The translations under genes were made by a program, and so were the position numbers. A DNA stretch of 59,107 bases from Rugosimonospora acidiphila (lineage in GTDB: Bacteria; Actinomycetota; Actinomycetes; Mycobacteriales; Micromonosporaceae): positions 1 to 59,107 of the forward strand of contig NZ_BAABJQ010000043.1 in the NCBI RefSeq assembly GCF_039543385.1, given 5' to 3'. This document shows positions 42,502 through 52,332 of the stretch, in pieces. Position 1 is the first letter of the stretch; the number at the start of each line of letters is the position of its first letter. The notes beneath the pieces are model-generated. The model was not told the origin of the DNA. It worked only from the letters and a program-made list of their open reading frames with translations, and made no database searches.

Positions 42502-42529
42502 TCCACGTCGAGGTTCGCCCCGGCGACCG

Positions 42530-42580
42530 CTGAGGCAACACGACGCCTGAGGCAACACGACGCCTGAGGCAACGCAACGC
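42530..42580. repeat. 17-bp intergenic tandem repeat, three copies
   Basis: CTGAGGCAACACGACGC occurs at 42530-42546 and 42547-42563, with a diverged third copy at 42564-42580, between the stop of the sedolisin gene and the shared terminator. Confidence 0.92.
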
Positions 42581-42583
42581 CAG

Positions 42584-42618
42584 CTGGCCCCGATCCGCCG
42601 CGCGCGGGTCGGGGCCAG
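42584..42618. terminator. Bidirectional terminator between the two acid peptidase genes
   Basis: A 15-bp stem CTGGCCCCGATCCGC/GCGGGTCGGGGCCAG with one G-U pair and a five-base loop, between convergent genes. Confidence 0.8.
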
Positions 42619-42630
42619 CCGGCGTCCGGC

Positions 42631-43530
42631 CTACTCGTGCAGGTACGTCATCGACCAGTTGCCCTGGCTGTCGGTCGGGTTCGTGCGCGCCTGGAAGACA
42701 CCGAGGTAGCTCGGGTCGAGAGCGGTAACGGGCTCCTGCCCGATCGGGCCGTAGTTCAACTGGGTGGAGGTGAAGTTGAGGGTGCCGAAGTTGGGGTAGG
42801 CACCGGTCGGGGCCTCGACGATGGCCTCGGCGGAGACCCGCTGGGCACCGCTCATCGTGGCCTGCGACAGGTAGACCCAGCCTCGGGTGATGTCGCGCAT
42901 GGTGAGGTAGAAGGTCCCCCCGGAGTACTGGACGCCGGCTTCCATGTGGTCGCCGGGCCCGACAGGGTACGTCGTCGTGCTCTGGTACACCGGGGCCGCC
43001 GGGTACATCTCCGTCCACAGTTGATAGGCCGCAGCGCCGCGGAAGCAATCGGTCTGCACGCCGAGCTGCTCCACCGTGGGGCTGCCGTCACCGTCCAGGC
43101 CCACCCAGGGAGCGAACACGTCGTCCGGGTGGGAGCAGGTGACCGTCGGCTCGATCCAGTCGGCCGCGGCCGCCACCGCCCCGCCGAACGGGGCGGTCGC
43201 CGCGTTGCCCGCGGTCATCACGTAACCGCCCCAGTTGTAGCCGTTCACGTTGTAGCGGCCGCCGCCGGAGGCCGCCCGTGCCGGGGCGGCGGTCCTGCCG
43301 GCCAGCGCGCGGGGATCGATCGGCCGGTAGCGGACCTCCGGCGCGCCGGACGCCGCGCGGCTCGATGGCGCGGAGGTGGCCGAGGCCGGGGCCGCGACGG
43401 CTGGCGCGCCGCCGGTGCCGGTGACCGCGACGGCGAGGGCCAGGGTCGCCATGACGACGGTCGCGCGGCGCAGGCTCCGGCCCGGGCTCCGGCGGGCTCG
43501 GCCGGCGGCGGCGTGCGTGGTGCGGGGCAT
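42631..43530 (-). CDS. Secreted G1 family (eqolisin) glutamic endopeptidase
   Basis: A 299-residue protein. The signal region includes VVMATLALAVAVTGTGGAPA and a linker to about residue 90. The eqolisin fold follows: YNVNGYNWGGYVMTAGN, AAADWIEPTVTC, APWVGLDGDGSPTVEQLGVQ with Gln155, YQLWTEMYPAAP, and RVSAEAIVEAP with Glu235. Gln and Glu form the catalytic dyad of this pepstatin-insensitive acid peptidase family. G1 enzymes are best known from fungi; bacterial members are fewer. AAGGAGA is seven bases upstream of the ATG. The convergent S53 neighbour suggests an acid-proteolysis function. Confidence 0.87.
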   Translation of the reverse strand: MPRTTHAAAGRARRSPGRSLRRATVVMATLALAVAVTGTGGAPAVAAPASATSAPSSRAASGAPEVRYRPIDPRALAGRTAAPARAASGGGRYNVNGYNWGGYVMTAGNAATAPFGGAVAAAADWIEPTVTCSHPDDVFAPWVGLDGDGSPTVEQLGVQTDCFRGAAAYQLWTEMYPAAPVYQSTTTYPVGPGDHMEAGVQYSGGTFYLTMRDITRGWVYLSQATMSGAQRVSAEAIVEAPTGAYPNFGTLNFTSTQLNYGPIGQEPVTALDPSYLGVFQARTNPTDSQGNWSMTYLHE

Positions 43531-43670
43531 TGTCTGTCTCCTTCGCAGAGGTGTGGCGTTGCGTTGCCGGAGAAGGAGACGCACCCGGGTACCGAGGGAT
43601 ACCTGCTGGCAGGTTCAGGACGGTAGCCTTGACGGACGCGCGAGCCGGGGCCGGAGCCGGCCTGGCGAGA

Positions 43671-44573
43671 TCACTGGGTGGCGGCAACCCCGGTGAGCTT
43701 GGCGGGGTTCATCACCCACAGGATCTGGTCGATACCCTCGGCGGACGCGACGACGGCGAGCACCGCGAACACCGCGCCGTCGCGAGACAACAGCGCGGCG
43801 GGCTGCCCGTTCGCGGTGGCCCAGGCCACGTCGACACCGACCCAGAACCGGTCCGCGAACGCCCTGAGGTACTTCGCCACGCGCTCGACGCCCACGACGG
43901 GAATGCGCGAGGCGCCCCGGATGCCACCGCCGTCGGCGTAGCTGGTCACATCGGCGGCGAGGAGGCTCTCCAGCGCGGCGAGGTCGCCGGAGCGGGCGGC
44001 GTCGACGAAGGCGGTCAGCAGTCGCCGCCGGTCGGCGTTGCTCACCGCCGTCCGCCGTCCGCCGGCCACGTGCTTGCGGGCCCGGCTGACCAGCTGGCGG
44101 ACCGCCGCCTCGGTGGACCGCAGGATCTCGGCGATCTGCGCGTACGAGTAGTCGAACGCCTCGCGCAGCACGTAGGCGGCCCGCTCGTTCGGGGTGAGAC
44201 TCTCCAGCAGAACCAGGACCGCGAACTGCAGCGCCTCGCCGCGCTCCGCGCCCAGGTAAGGATCGGCGCTGGTATCGACGGGCTCCGGCAGCCATGGCCC
44301 GATGTAGGTCTCGCGGCGGGCCCGCGCGGACTGGAGGGCGTTGATGGCGAGCCGGGTGGTCGTGGTCGCCAGGAACGCGCCGGGATTCGTCACCGTAGGG
44401 CGGTCGTAGGCCTGCCAGCGCAGCCAGACGTCCTGCACCAGATCCTCGGCCTCGACGGCGCTGCCCAACATGCGGTACGCGATCCCGAACAGGCGCGGGC
44501 GGAGGTCCATGAAGACCGCCGCGGCCTCGTCGAGATCACTGTCCACCACGATCGCCCCACCCCATTCGCGCAT
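43671..44573 (-). CDS. ECF RNA polymerase sigma factor, ECF41 group, with SnoaL-like C-terminus
   Basis: A 300-residue sigma factor. Region 2 (residues about 18-85) has RPRLFGIAYRMLGSAVEAED and LVQDVWLRWQAYDRP; region 4 (about 120-175) has LTPNERAAYVLREAFDYSYA and RSTEAAVRQLVSRARKH. The C-terminal SnoaL-like domain ends in WVMNPAKL, the ECF41 NPDKL-type motif; the other ECF41 motif, DGGGK, reads DGGGI here. ECF41 needs no anti-sigma factor; the C-terminal domain tunes activity. The usual carboxymuconolactone-decarboxylase-like partner gene is absent. The start is uncertain: ATG at 44573, or GTG at 44549 behind a G-rich stretch and a GATAAT box. Confidence 0.83.
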   Translation of the reverse strand: MREWGGAIVVDSDLDEAAAVFMDLRPRLFGIAYRMLGSAVEAEDLVQDVWLRWQAYDRPTVTNPGAFLATTTTRLAINALQSARARRETYIGPWLPEPVDTSADPYLGAERGEALQFAVLVLLESLTPNERAAYVLREAFDYSYAQIAEILRSTEAAVRQLVSRARKHVAGGRRTAVSNADRRRLLTAFVDAARSGDLAALESLLAADVTSYADGGGIRGASRIPVVGVERVAKYLRAFADRFWVGVDVAWATANGQPAALLSRDGAVFAVLAVVASAEGIDQILWVMNPAKLTGVAATQ

Positions 44574-44749
44574 TATCCAGATCCATCGCCCGGCGGGTAC
44601 CCGGGATGGCATGGCTCCGAGGTCCCCGTCACACATTCTCGCGCGCGGCGGTGATGTCGTTCTCCCACGCCGTGCGGCCGGGCGCCCGGCGATCGTTGCC
44701 CGCCACGGTCGGTACGCGCGGCCACGCGGGCCGGCCGCGGCGCGGCCAC

Positions 44750-44868
44750 GGTGGCGACGCCGGGTCGGTGGCGACGCCGGGTCGGTGGCGACGCCGGGTC
44801 GGTGGCAACGCCGGGTCGGTGGCAACGCCGGGTCGGTGGCAACGCCGGGTCGGTGGTGTCGCCGGGTC
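44750..44868. repeat. 17-bp intergenic tandem repeat, seven copies
   Basis: Unit GGTGGCRACGCCGGGTC: three copies with GCGAC (44750-44800), three with GCAAC (44801-44851) and a seventh diverged (44852-44868). The next 30 bases look like decayed copies. Confidence 0.95.
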
Positions 44869-44902
44869 GGCGGTGTCGGTCGGTGATGTCGGTCGGCGAA
44901 CG

Positions 44903-44908
44903 TAAACT
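44903..44908 (+). promoter_or_regulatory. -10 box of a leaderless RecQ transcript
   Basis: TAAACT, six bases, then GTG at 44915. Confidence 0.5.
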
Positions 44909-44914
44909 CGCCCG

Positions 44915-46741
<1,827 letters not shown>

Positions 46742-46845
46742 CGGTCCCCGCGCGGGCGCGCCCGGTGGCCGGTGTCCGCCGGTGGTCACGTCCCGCGAAC
46801 GGTGGAATTGGGCCGCCGGAGCGCGGCAGGTCCCCCGGCCGACCG

Positions 46846-46851
46846 TAGCCT
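46846..46851 (+). promoter_or_regulatory. -10 box of a leaderless GH3 transcript
   Basis: TAGCCT, seven bases, then GTG at 46859, identical in sequence and spacing to the box at 20346. Confidence 0.5.
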
Positions 46852-46858
46852 GGACAAG

Positions 46859-48064
46859 GTGAGAGAACCTCACCTGACCCGCCGGCTGCTGCTCGCGGGC
46901 ATCGGGTCGGCCGCGGTGGCGACCGGCCTGTCGGGCTGCGACCAGCCACCGGACAAGCCGTCCCCGCCCGCGCAGGCGGACCAGCCACGGCGCGCGACGC
47001 CCCGTCCCACGCTCCGGACCACACCGAAGATCAACGAAGCCCTGCTGCGCCGCAAGATCGCGAGCCTGCTCGTGGTCGGCTTCCGGGGCGACACGGTGGG
47101 CAAGAACGACTGGATCATGGAGGCGATCCGGAGCGGCCTCGGTGGCGTCATCCTGTTCGACCGGGAGCTGCACACCAACGCGCCGCGCAACATCACCTCA
47201 CCGAAGCAGGTCACCTCGCTCATCAAGACGCTGCAGAACGCCTCGCCCGGACGACGGCTGATCGTGTCGGTCGATCAGGAGGGCGGCCAGATCGCCCGGC
47301 TCAACCCGAGCGACGGTTTCCCGGCGACCAAGTCGGAGGCCGACATCGGCGCCGCGAACTCCACCACCACGACCCGTAACTGGGCCAACGGCATGGTGCA
47401 GCACCTCGCCGCGTCCGGCTTCACCCTCAACTACGCCCCGGTCGTCGACCTCAATGTGAACCCGGACAGCCCGGCGATCGGCGCGCTGGACCGCAGCTTC
47501 TCCGCCGACCCTGGGGTGGTCGTGAGCAACGCGAGCGAGGAGATCCGGGTACACCGGGGGGCGCGGGTCAAGACCTCGCTCAAGCACTTCCCCGGCCTGG
47601 GCAGCGCGACCGGCAACACCGACTTCGACGTGGTCGATGTCAGCGCGACCTGGAGCAGGACCGAGCTTCAGCCGTACCAGCAGCTGATCAGCTCCGGCCT
47701 GGCCGACTCGGTCCTGGTCACCCACGTCCTCAACGACCAGCTGGACGCGAGCCTCCCGGCGTCGCTGTCACCGGCGGTCGTGACGAACCTGCTGCGCGGC
47801 CAGCTGAGATTCAAGGGGCCGGTGGTCAGCGACGACATGCAGGCGGTGGCGATCTCCAGCAAGTTCGGGCGGGACCAGTCCGTGGCGATGGCGCTGGCGG
47901 CCGGCCTCGACCTGCTCGTGTTCGGAAATCAGGAGGTGTTTGACCCGAACATCGTCGACGAGACGCTGGACAACGTGGTCAACCTGGTCCGCCAGGGGCA
48001 CCTCACCGAGGCACACATCGACCAGTCGGTGACCCGCGTCAACACGCTGCGCCCGAAGGACTGA
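46859..48064 (+). CDS. GH3 family lipoprotein, beta-N-acetylglucosaminidase (NagZ)-like
   Basis: A 401-residue lipoprotein. A twin-arginine-like n-region (HLTRRLLLAGIG) and the lipobox GLSGC (Cys27) are followed by a Pro/Thr linker to about residue 60. The GH3 TIM barrel has LRRKIASLLVVGFRGDTV, VSVDQEGGQIARLNPSDGFP, VKTSLKHFPGLGSATGNTDF and VVSDDMQAVAISS, where the Asp after Ser is the expected nucleophile. It resembles NagZ and actinobacterial wall hexosaminidases, so a role in peptidoglycan turnover is likely. KHFPG is followed by L where NagZ usually has H-G, a minor deviation. The GTG start is leaderless. Confidence 0.85.
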   Translation: MREPHLTRRLLLAGIGSAAVATGLSGCDQPPDKPSPPAQADQPRRATPRPTLRTTPKINEALLRRKIASLLVVGFRGDTVGKNDWIMEAIRSGLGGVILFDRELHTNAPRNITSPKQVTSLIKTLQNASPGRRLIVSVDQEGGQIARLNPSDGFPATKSEADIGAANSTTTTRNWANGMVQHLAASGFTLNYAPVVDLNVNPDSPAIGALDRSFSADPGVVVSNASEEIRVHRGARVKTSLKHFPGLGSATGNTDFDVVDVSATWSRTELQPYQQLISSGLADSVLVTHVLNDQLDASLPASLSPAVVTNLLRGQLRFKGPVVSDDMQAVAISSKFGRDQSVAMALAAGLDLLVFGNQEVFDPNIVDETLDNVVNLVRQGHLTEAHIDQSVTRVNTLRPKD

Positions 48065-48077
48065 CGCCCCGCGCCGC

Positions 48078-49631
48078 TCACTCCAGCCAGCGCCGCACCC
48101 GGCGCCGGGTGGCCCGCCGCCGGGTCCGGGGCAGCTCGTCGAGCGCCCGGGACGCCGCCTCCCGCTGCCGCGCGCAGAGCAACCCGTAGCTGAAGGCATT
48201 CTCACCGTCCAGGTGCGCCCGCATGCCGTAGTCGCGTAGCAGGTGGCCGGCCACGATCGCGTCCTGGTGCGCGCCGAGCGCGTCCTGCACCGCGGTCAGC
48301 CGCCTGGCCAGCCTCCGCGCCGCCCGCCCATCCAGCGGCACCAGCATCTCCACCGCGTAACGGGCTCGCTTGTACGCCTTGCGGGCCTCGTGCAACACCG
48401 CGTCCGGGTCGCCGGTCGCCGGCCGGGGCAGGGGGACGCGACGGGTGGGGCGGGGCCGAGCCCGGTCCGCCGCGGCCATCCGTCGATCGGCGCGGCGCAG
48501 CGCCCTACCCGCCAGCCGGCGCAGCCGCTTCGCGGTGACTCCGGCCGGTGGCGCGCCGTCCACCAGCGCGTCCAGGCCATCCAGAATCCGCAGGTACCGG
48601 TCCCCGTCCAGGATCCGGCCCAGCTCGCCGCGGGACCGCGCCGCCTCGACGGCCAAGCGTTCCCGGATCCCGGCGCGCACCGGCCCGACCATCAGCTCCG
48701 CGGGCTCGGCGTCGGCCGCCTGCGCCAGCCGCCGCGCCAGCACGTCGCCGTCGCGAACCGAACCCAACGCGCGCCCCAGCCAGCGCAGTTCCTCACGCAG
48801 CGGTGCGATCCCATCCGCGTCCAGCAGCCGCCCGAACGTGCGCAGCGTCGCGCGCGAGCGCCGGATGGCCACCCGCATGTCGTGCACCGCGGCGGGGTCG
48901 GTGGCCCGCACACCCGGGTCGGTGTCGAGGATCGCGTCGCGCTGCCGCCTCAGGTACCCGGTCAGGGCCCGAGCGGCCGTGGCGCCGCCGCCCGCGGACG
49001 CGCGCCTTTTCGGGTACCGATCGCCGAGCGCGTGGGCCAGCTTCGAGGGCAGCCGCGCCGGCCGCGCACCGGCCGCGCGCAGGGCGGCGTCCACCGTGTC
49101 GAGAATCGCGCCCGGCCCGTCGACCAGTTCCACCTCCAACTCCCGCCACTGCTGGATGACGACCGGCTCGCGCAGCGCCTCGCTGGTCACCACGTCGTCG
49201 GCGAGCAGGGCGAGCACCCGCCCACCCCGGCCGGTCACCGGCCGCTGCAGCCGCCGCGTCCGGACTCGGGCCACCGGTTCGAGCGGCTCGGCGCGCGACA
49301 GGGCCCGGATCTGGGCGGCCAGAGCCTCCGGTACCCCGGCCGACCGCTCGCGCGGCGGCTCCTGGGTCTCGGTGCGCTCGCCGTCGACCGGATGGCGGGC
49401 GTCGGCCGGCCGCTTGAGGTGCCAGCCGGCGTCCTGGCCGCCCGCGCGCCGGCGCAGGGTCACCGAGTGCCGGGCCAGCCGCAGGCTCGGGGTGTCGTAA
49501 TAGGTCGCGTCCAGCTCGAACTCGGCCGGGTCGTCGACTCGCACCACACCCGCCAGCGCACTCAGATCGGGCATGGCGAAGTCGACCGGTACCTCGTACT
49601 TGCGTTCCCGCTCGATCGTCGTCGTCGCCAT
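48078..49631 (-). CDS. CYTH and CHAD domain protein
   Basis: A 517-residue protein. The CYTH domain (residues about 1-200) opens with TTIERERKYEVP, the ExExK-type triphosphate-tunnel signature, and includes DATYYDTPSLRLARHSVTLR and WHLKRPA. The CHAD domain (about 225-505) is a helical bundle rich in conserved His and basic residues: VHDMRVAIRRSRATLRTFGR, LHEARKAYKRARYAVEMLVP, QDALGAHQDAIVAGHLLRDY. CHAD domains bind polyphosphate, and CYTH enzymes hydrolyse triphosphate substrates, so a polyphosphate-related role is likely. It converges with the GH3 gene with a 13-base gap. Confidence 0.9.
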   Translation of the reverse strand: MATTTIERERKYEVPVDFAMPDLSALAGVVRVDDPAEFELDATYYDTPSLRLARHSVTLRRRAGGQDAGWHLKRPADARHPVDGERTETQEPPRERSAGVPEALAAQIRALSRAEPLEPVARVRTRRLQRPVTGRGGRVLALLADDVVTSEALREPVVIQQWRELEVELVDGPGAILDTVDAALRAAGARPARLPSKLAHALGDRYPKRRASAGGGATAARALTGYLRRQRDAILDTDPGVRATDPAAVHDMRVAIRRSRATLRTFGRLLDADGIAPLREELRWLGRALGSVRDGDVLARRLAQAADAEPAELMVGPVRAGIRERLAVEAARSRGELGRILDGDRYLRILDGLDALVDGAPPAGVTAKRLRRLAGRALRRADRRMAAADRARPRPTRRVPLPRPATGDPDAVLHEARKAYKRARYAVEMLVPLDGRAARRLARRLTAVQDALGAHQDAIVAGHLLRDYGMRAHLDGENAFSYGLLCARQREAASRALDELPRTRRRATRRRVRRWLE

Positions 49632-49829
49632 CACCCGGGCGTACCCCCGTGGAGTCCGCCGCCAAACCACCGCTGGAACGCCGACCGGTCGCCCGGCTCC
49701 GGGCCCCGCCGGCGCACCGGCATCGGCGGCAGGCGCGCCCTCGCACGCCGCGCCGAACGGCTTTTAGCACGTGGCATCGTCCCCCGGCACAGTTCACCGA
49801 AGGCGGGGACCGCGCCTCGCGGCCGAGGC

Positions 49830-49835
49830 TAGTGT
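49830..49835 (+). promoter_or_regulatory. -10 box of a leaderless FkbM-type transcript
   Basis: TAGTGT, six bases, then GTG at 49842. Confidence 0.5.
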
Positions 49836-49841
49836 CTGCGG

Positions 49842-50627
49842 GTGGGCACTCATACCACCACAATCGAGACATTGAAGAACGATCCGGCGATGGTCGGCCT
49901 CCGCCGTTCCCTGGAGTCCTACTACGGCCACCCGGAGCGGGACGCGGCAATGGACGGCTTCTATGCCCGCTTCATCCGCCCCGGGGATCTCGTCTTCGAC
50001 ATCGGTGCGCACGTGGGCGACCGGGTCGCCAGCTTCCTACGCCTCGGGGCCCGGGTCGTGGCCGTCGAGCCGCAGCCGCTCTGCGTACTGGCGCTCCGGG
50101 CGATCTTCTCCGGCGACGATCGGGTGGCCGTGGTCGAGGCGGCCTGCGCGGACGGCGTGGGGACCGTCCCGCTGTACATCAATACCGCCAACCCCACCGT
50201 CTCCACCGCCTCCCCCCACTTCCCGCGGGCGGCGCGCGGCGCGACCGGCTGGGAGGACGAGACCTGGGACACGACCGGCGAGGCACCCTCCACAACCCTC
50301 GACGCGCTCATCGCCGCCCACGGCCTGCCCGCCTTCGTGAAGATCGACGTCGAAGGCTTCGAGGACGCGGTACTGGCCGGGCTGCACCAGGCACCGCCCG
50401 CGCTGTCCTTCGAGTTCACCACGATCGAGCGCATACTGCCTCGACGGTGCCTCGACCACCTCTGTGCGCTTGGATTCACCGATTTCAACCTGGCGCTGGG
50501 CGACGAGATGGCGCTGGCGCTGCCCGGCTGGCTGTCGGCGGACGACATGGCGGCCCACCTGCGCGCGCTGCCGCACGAGGTCAACTCCGGTGACGTCTAC
50601 TGCCTGTCCCGGCCGCCGCGTTCCTGA
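49842..50627 (+). CDS. FkbM family methyltransferase
   Basis: A 261-residue class I methyltransferase. The SAM site is GDLVFDIGAHVGDRVASFLR with the acidic strand end VVAVEPQPLCVLAL; the FkbM signature FVKIDVEGFEDAVLAGLHQA lies near residue 165. FkbM-type enzymes methylate hydroxyl groups on sugars, lipids or natural products. The substrate cannot be read from the sequence and no biosynthetic cluster surrounds it. The GTG start is supported by a leaderless -10 box. Confidence 0.87.
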   Translation: MGTHTTTIETLKNDPAMVGLRRSLESYYGHPERDAAMDGFYARFIRPGDLVFDIGAHVGDRVASFLRLGARVVAVEPQPLCVLALRAIFSGDDRVAVVEAACADGVGTVPLYINTANPTVSTASPHFPRAARGATGWEDETWDTTGEAPSTTLDALIAAHGLPAFVKIDVEGFEDAVLAGLHQAPPALSFEFTTIERILPRRCLDHLCALGFTDFNLALGDEMALALPGWLSADDMAAHLRALPHEVNSGDVYCLSRPPRS

Positions 50628-50648
50628 GCGCCGGCCCGGGACTCGGCA

Positions 50649-51062
50649 CTACCGGTGGTCGTCCCGATCGCGGAGCACGGCGAAGGGATCCTCGGGAAGG
50701 AAACAGCCGTAATCCTGCAACGGCCTCACCTCGTCAAGGACGATCTCCTGCAGGAAACCGGCCGGCGACAAGCCGTCGGCCCGATCCTCGATGCGCGCTC
50801 CGGGCAACCGGCCGCCGGGGCCGAGGACCTCGTCGGCCAGGGCGTCAGCGGCGAGGGCCCCATCCCGGTCGAGCAGCGTGTGCACGGCATCATAGACGTC
50901 GGCCACCGCCTCGGCCGCGGCCGCGTCGGTCAGCAGCGGATCGCGGTCGCGCAGTGCCTGCCGCGCGGCCGCGAGAAACCTGGCGGGGTCCACCACGACG
51001 ACATCCCGCCGCGACCGAACACTGATCACCATTCCTGGCATCGGCACTGGCCCATCCGTCAT
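50649..51062 (-). CDS. Hypothetical protein
   Basis: A 137-residue acidic protein starting MTDGPVPMPGMVISV. It contains VVVVDPARFLAAARQALRDR and two Asp/Ala-rich helices, ending QDYGCFLPEDPFAVLRDRDD. No signal peptide, membrane helix or known motif is evident. The ATG at 51062 is six bases after TATCGT, a leaderless layout, supporting this start over longer frames. It converges with the FkbM gene (21-base gap). Function unknown. Confidence 0.6.
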   Translation of the reverse strand: MTDGPVPMPGMVISVRSRRDVVVVDPARFLAAARQALRDRDPLLTDAAAAEAVADVYDAVHTLLDRDGALAADALADEVLGPGGRLPGARIEDRADGLSPAGFLQEIVLDEVRPLQDYGCFLPEDPFAVLRDRDDHR

Positions 51063-51068
51063 GCCGAC

Positions 51069-51074
51069 ACGATA
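51069..51074 (-). promoter_or_regulatory. -10 box of a leaderless hypothetical-gene transcript
   Basis: TATCGT, six bases, then ATG at 51062. Confidence 0.5.
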
Positions 51075-51124
51075 CGTACACAACGCCGGGGACGCGGTAC
51101 CCGAGCGCGCCTCGCCACCAACGA

Positions 51125-51790
51125 CTACCGGCTCAACAGCAGGTAACGCTGGTCGGTGATTGTCTTGCCCCACAGGGTGTCGTCGTCGAGAAGGCGCAGC
51201 TCGACCTCTCGGCCGTGGCGCCGCACCAGCGAGACGCACTCGGCCGCCGACAGTCCCGCACCCGTTGCCCATCGCCCCTCGATGAGGACGAGCCGTCCGC
51301 GCGGCGCGAGCAGTCCGATCCAACGGGCGAGCACGGCTTCCGGCGCCCGTACCGCCCAGAGCAGGTGCCGCACCAGCACCACGTCGAACGAGCCGGGCTG
51401 CAACGGCGGCATGCTCGCGTCGGCACGGACCAACGGCACAGTGACCCCGTGACGCGTGGCCTTCCCGCGCGCGACCTCCAGCATGCCCGCCGAGGCGTCC
51501 AGGCCGACCACCCGATGGCCCGCCCCGCCCAGCAGCACCGCCAGGCTTCCCGTGCCGCAGCCGATGTCGACCACCGATGCCGGCGCGGCCGGCAGCACCG
51601 ATGCCAACAGGGCTGACCAGGCGTCGCGGACGGCCGGGTCGGTCAGGCCGTGGTCCGGTTCCTCATCGAACACCGCGGCCTGCGCATCCCAGACCGCGTC
51701 CTCCCTGTCGCTGTCCCCTGTGTCGCTGTCCTGTGTGTCGCTGTCCTGTGTGTCGCTGTCCCCTGCGTCGCTGTCACCGATGTGGCTCAC
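51125..51790 (-). CDS. Class I SAM-dependent methyltransferase with N-terminal acidic repeat
   Basis: A 221-residue protein. Residues 5-30 are a tandem acidic repeat of the form SDTQD, encoded by five 15-bp DNA repeats. The methyltransferase domain (about 65-180) has VVDIGCGTGSLAVLLGGAGH, VVGLDASAGMLEVARGKATR and FDVVLVRHLLWAVRAPEAVL, the methyltransf_11 pattern. A C-terminal extension (ECVSLVRRHGREVELRLLDD) may contact the substrate, which is unknown. The GTG at 51790 lies six bases after CAGAAT, a weak leaderless -10 box. Confidence 0.82.
   Translation of the reverse strand: MSHIGDSDAGDSDTQDSDTQDSDTGDSDREDAVWDAQAAVFDEEPDHGLTDPAVRDAWSALLASVLPAAPASVVDIGCGTGSLAVLLGGAGHRVVGLDASAGMLEVARGKATRHGVTVPLVRADASMPPLQPGSFDVVLVRHLLWAVRAPEAVLARWIGLLAPRGRLVLIEGRWATGAGLSAAECVSLVRRHGREVELRLLDDDTLWGKTITDQRYLLLSR
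51706..51780. repeat. 15-bp in-frame tandem repeat, five copies
   Basis: Units of the type TGTCGCTGTCCTGTG at 51706-51780; the middle two are identical and the outer ones differ by one to five bases. They encode DSDTQ/DSDTG repeats of the methyltransferase N-terminus. Confidence 0.92.
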
Positions 51791-51955
51791 ACCCGGATTC
51801 TGCCACCGGCCGGCGTTCCGGCCGTGTCCCCGGCACAGCTTCGCCGACCAGGCCCCCGGCCTCGTTGCCTTCCGCCGCCCGATTCCGGATCACCGATGCG
51901 GTAGCGTTCATCGTGCCGGTGAGACGACCGGTCAGACCGCGAGGAGGAGCGTGCC

Positions 51956-52249
51956 ATGGCCAAGGGGTACTGGGTGACCGAGTACCAGTCGGTGTCCGAC
52001 CCGGAGAGGCTGGCGGCGTACGCCGAGGCGGCCAACCCCGCCGTCACGGCCGCGGGCGGTCGTTTCCTGGTTCGTTCCCCGCACGCGGTGGCCCTGGAGG
52101 CCGGGCTGGACCAGCGCACCGTGGTCGTCGAGTTCGACAGCCTCGAGGCCGCCCTGGCCGCGCACGACACCGAGGCGTACCAGGCGGCGCTGGATGTCCT
52201 GGGCGACGCGGCGGTGCGCGACTTCCGGATCGTCGAGGGTGTTGCCTGA
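51956..52249 (+). CDS. DUF1330 domain protein
   Basis: A 97-residue protein from MAKGYWVTEYQSVSDPERLA. It has the dimeric alpha/beta barrel pattern of DUF1330: YAEAANPAVTAAGGRFLVRS, VVVEFDSLEAALAAHDTEAY and a terminal VRDFRIVEGV strand. Members are small cytoplasmic proteins of unknown activity. GAGGAGGAGCGTGCC supplies a good ribosome binding site. It stands alone, convergent with the GH54 gene across a strong terminator. Confidence 0.88.
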   Translation: MAKGYWVTEYQSVSDPERLAAYAEAANPAVTAAGGRFLVRSPHAVALEAGLDQRTVVVEFDSLEAALAAHDTEAYQAALDVLGDAAVRDFRIVEGVA

Positions 52250-52277
52250 CGCCGATTGGTGAGGGCGTTGTGACGAC

Positions 52278-52319
52278 GCTTGGGGTGCCCGCCGCGGAAC
52301 GGCAGCGGGCACCCCAAGC
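52278..52319. terminator. Bidirectional terminator between DUF1330 and GH54 genes
   Basis: A perfect 15-bp stem, GCTTGGGGTGCCCGC (52278-52292) with its complement at 52305-52319, 12-base loop, between convergent genes. Confidence 0.85.
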
Positions 52320-52332
52320 CACGTGAACAGGA

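Larger units (their letters stand above)
44574..44914. other. Divergent intergenic region between ECF41 sigma and RecQ genes
   Basis: About 340 bases dominated by the 17-bp minisatellite at 44750-44868, with the RecQ -10 box at 44903-44908. The GC-rich remainder shows no RNA gene. Confidence 0.6.

Noticed and set aside
44750..44868. CRISPR array or origin iterons
   Set aside because: Units are contiguous without unique spacers, GC-rich, and there are no cas genes or replication initiator genes nearby.
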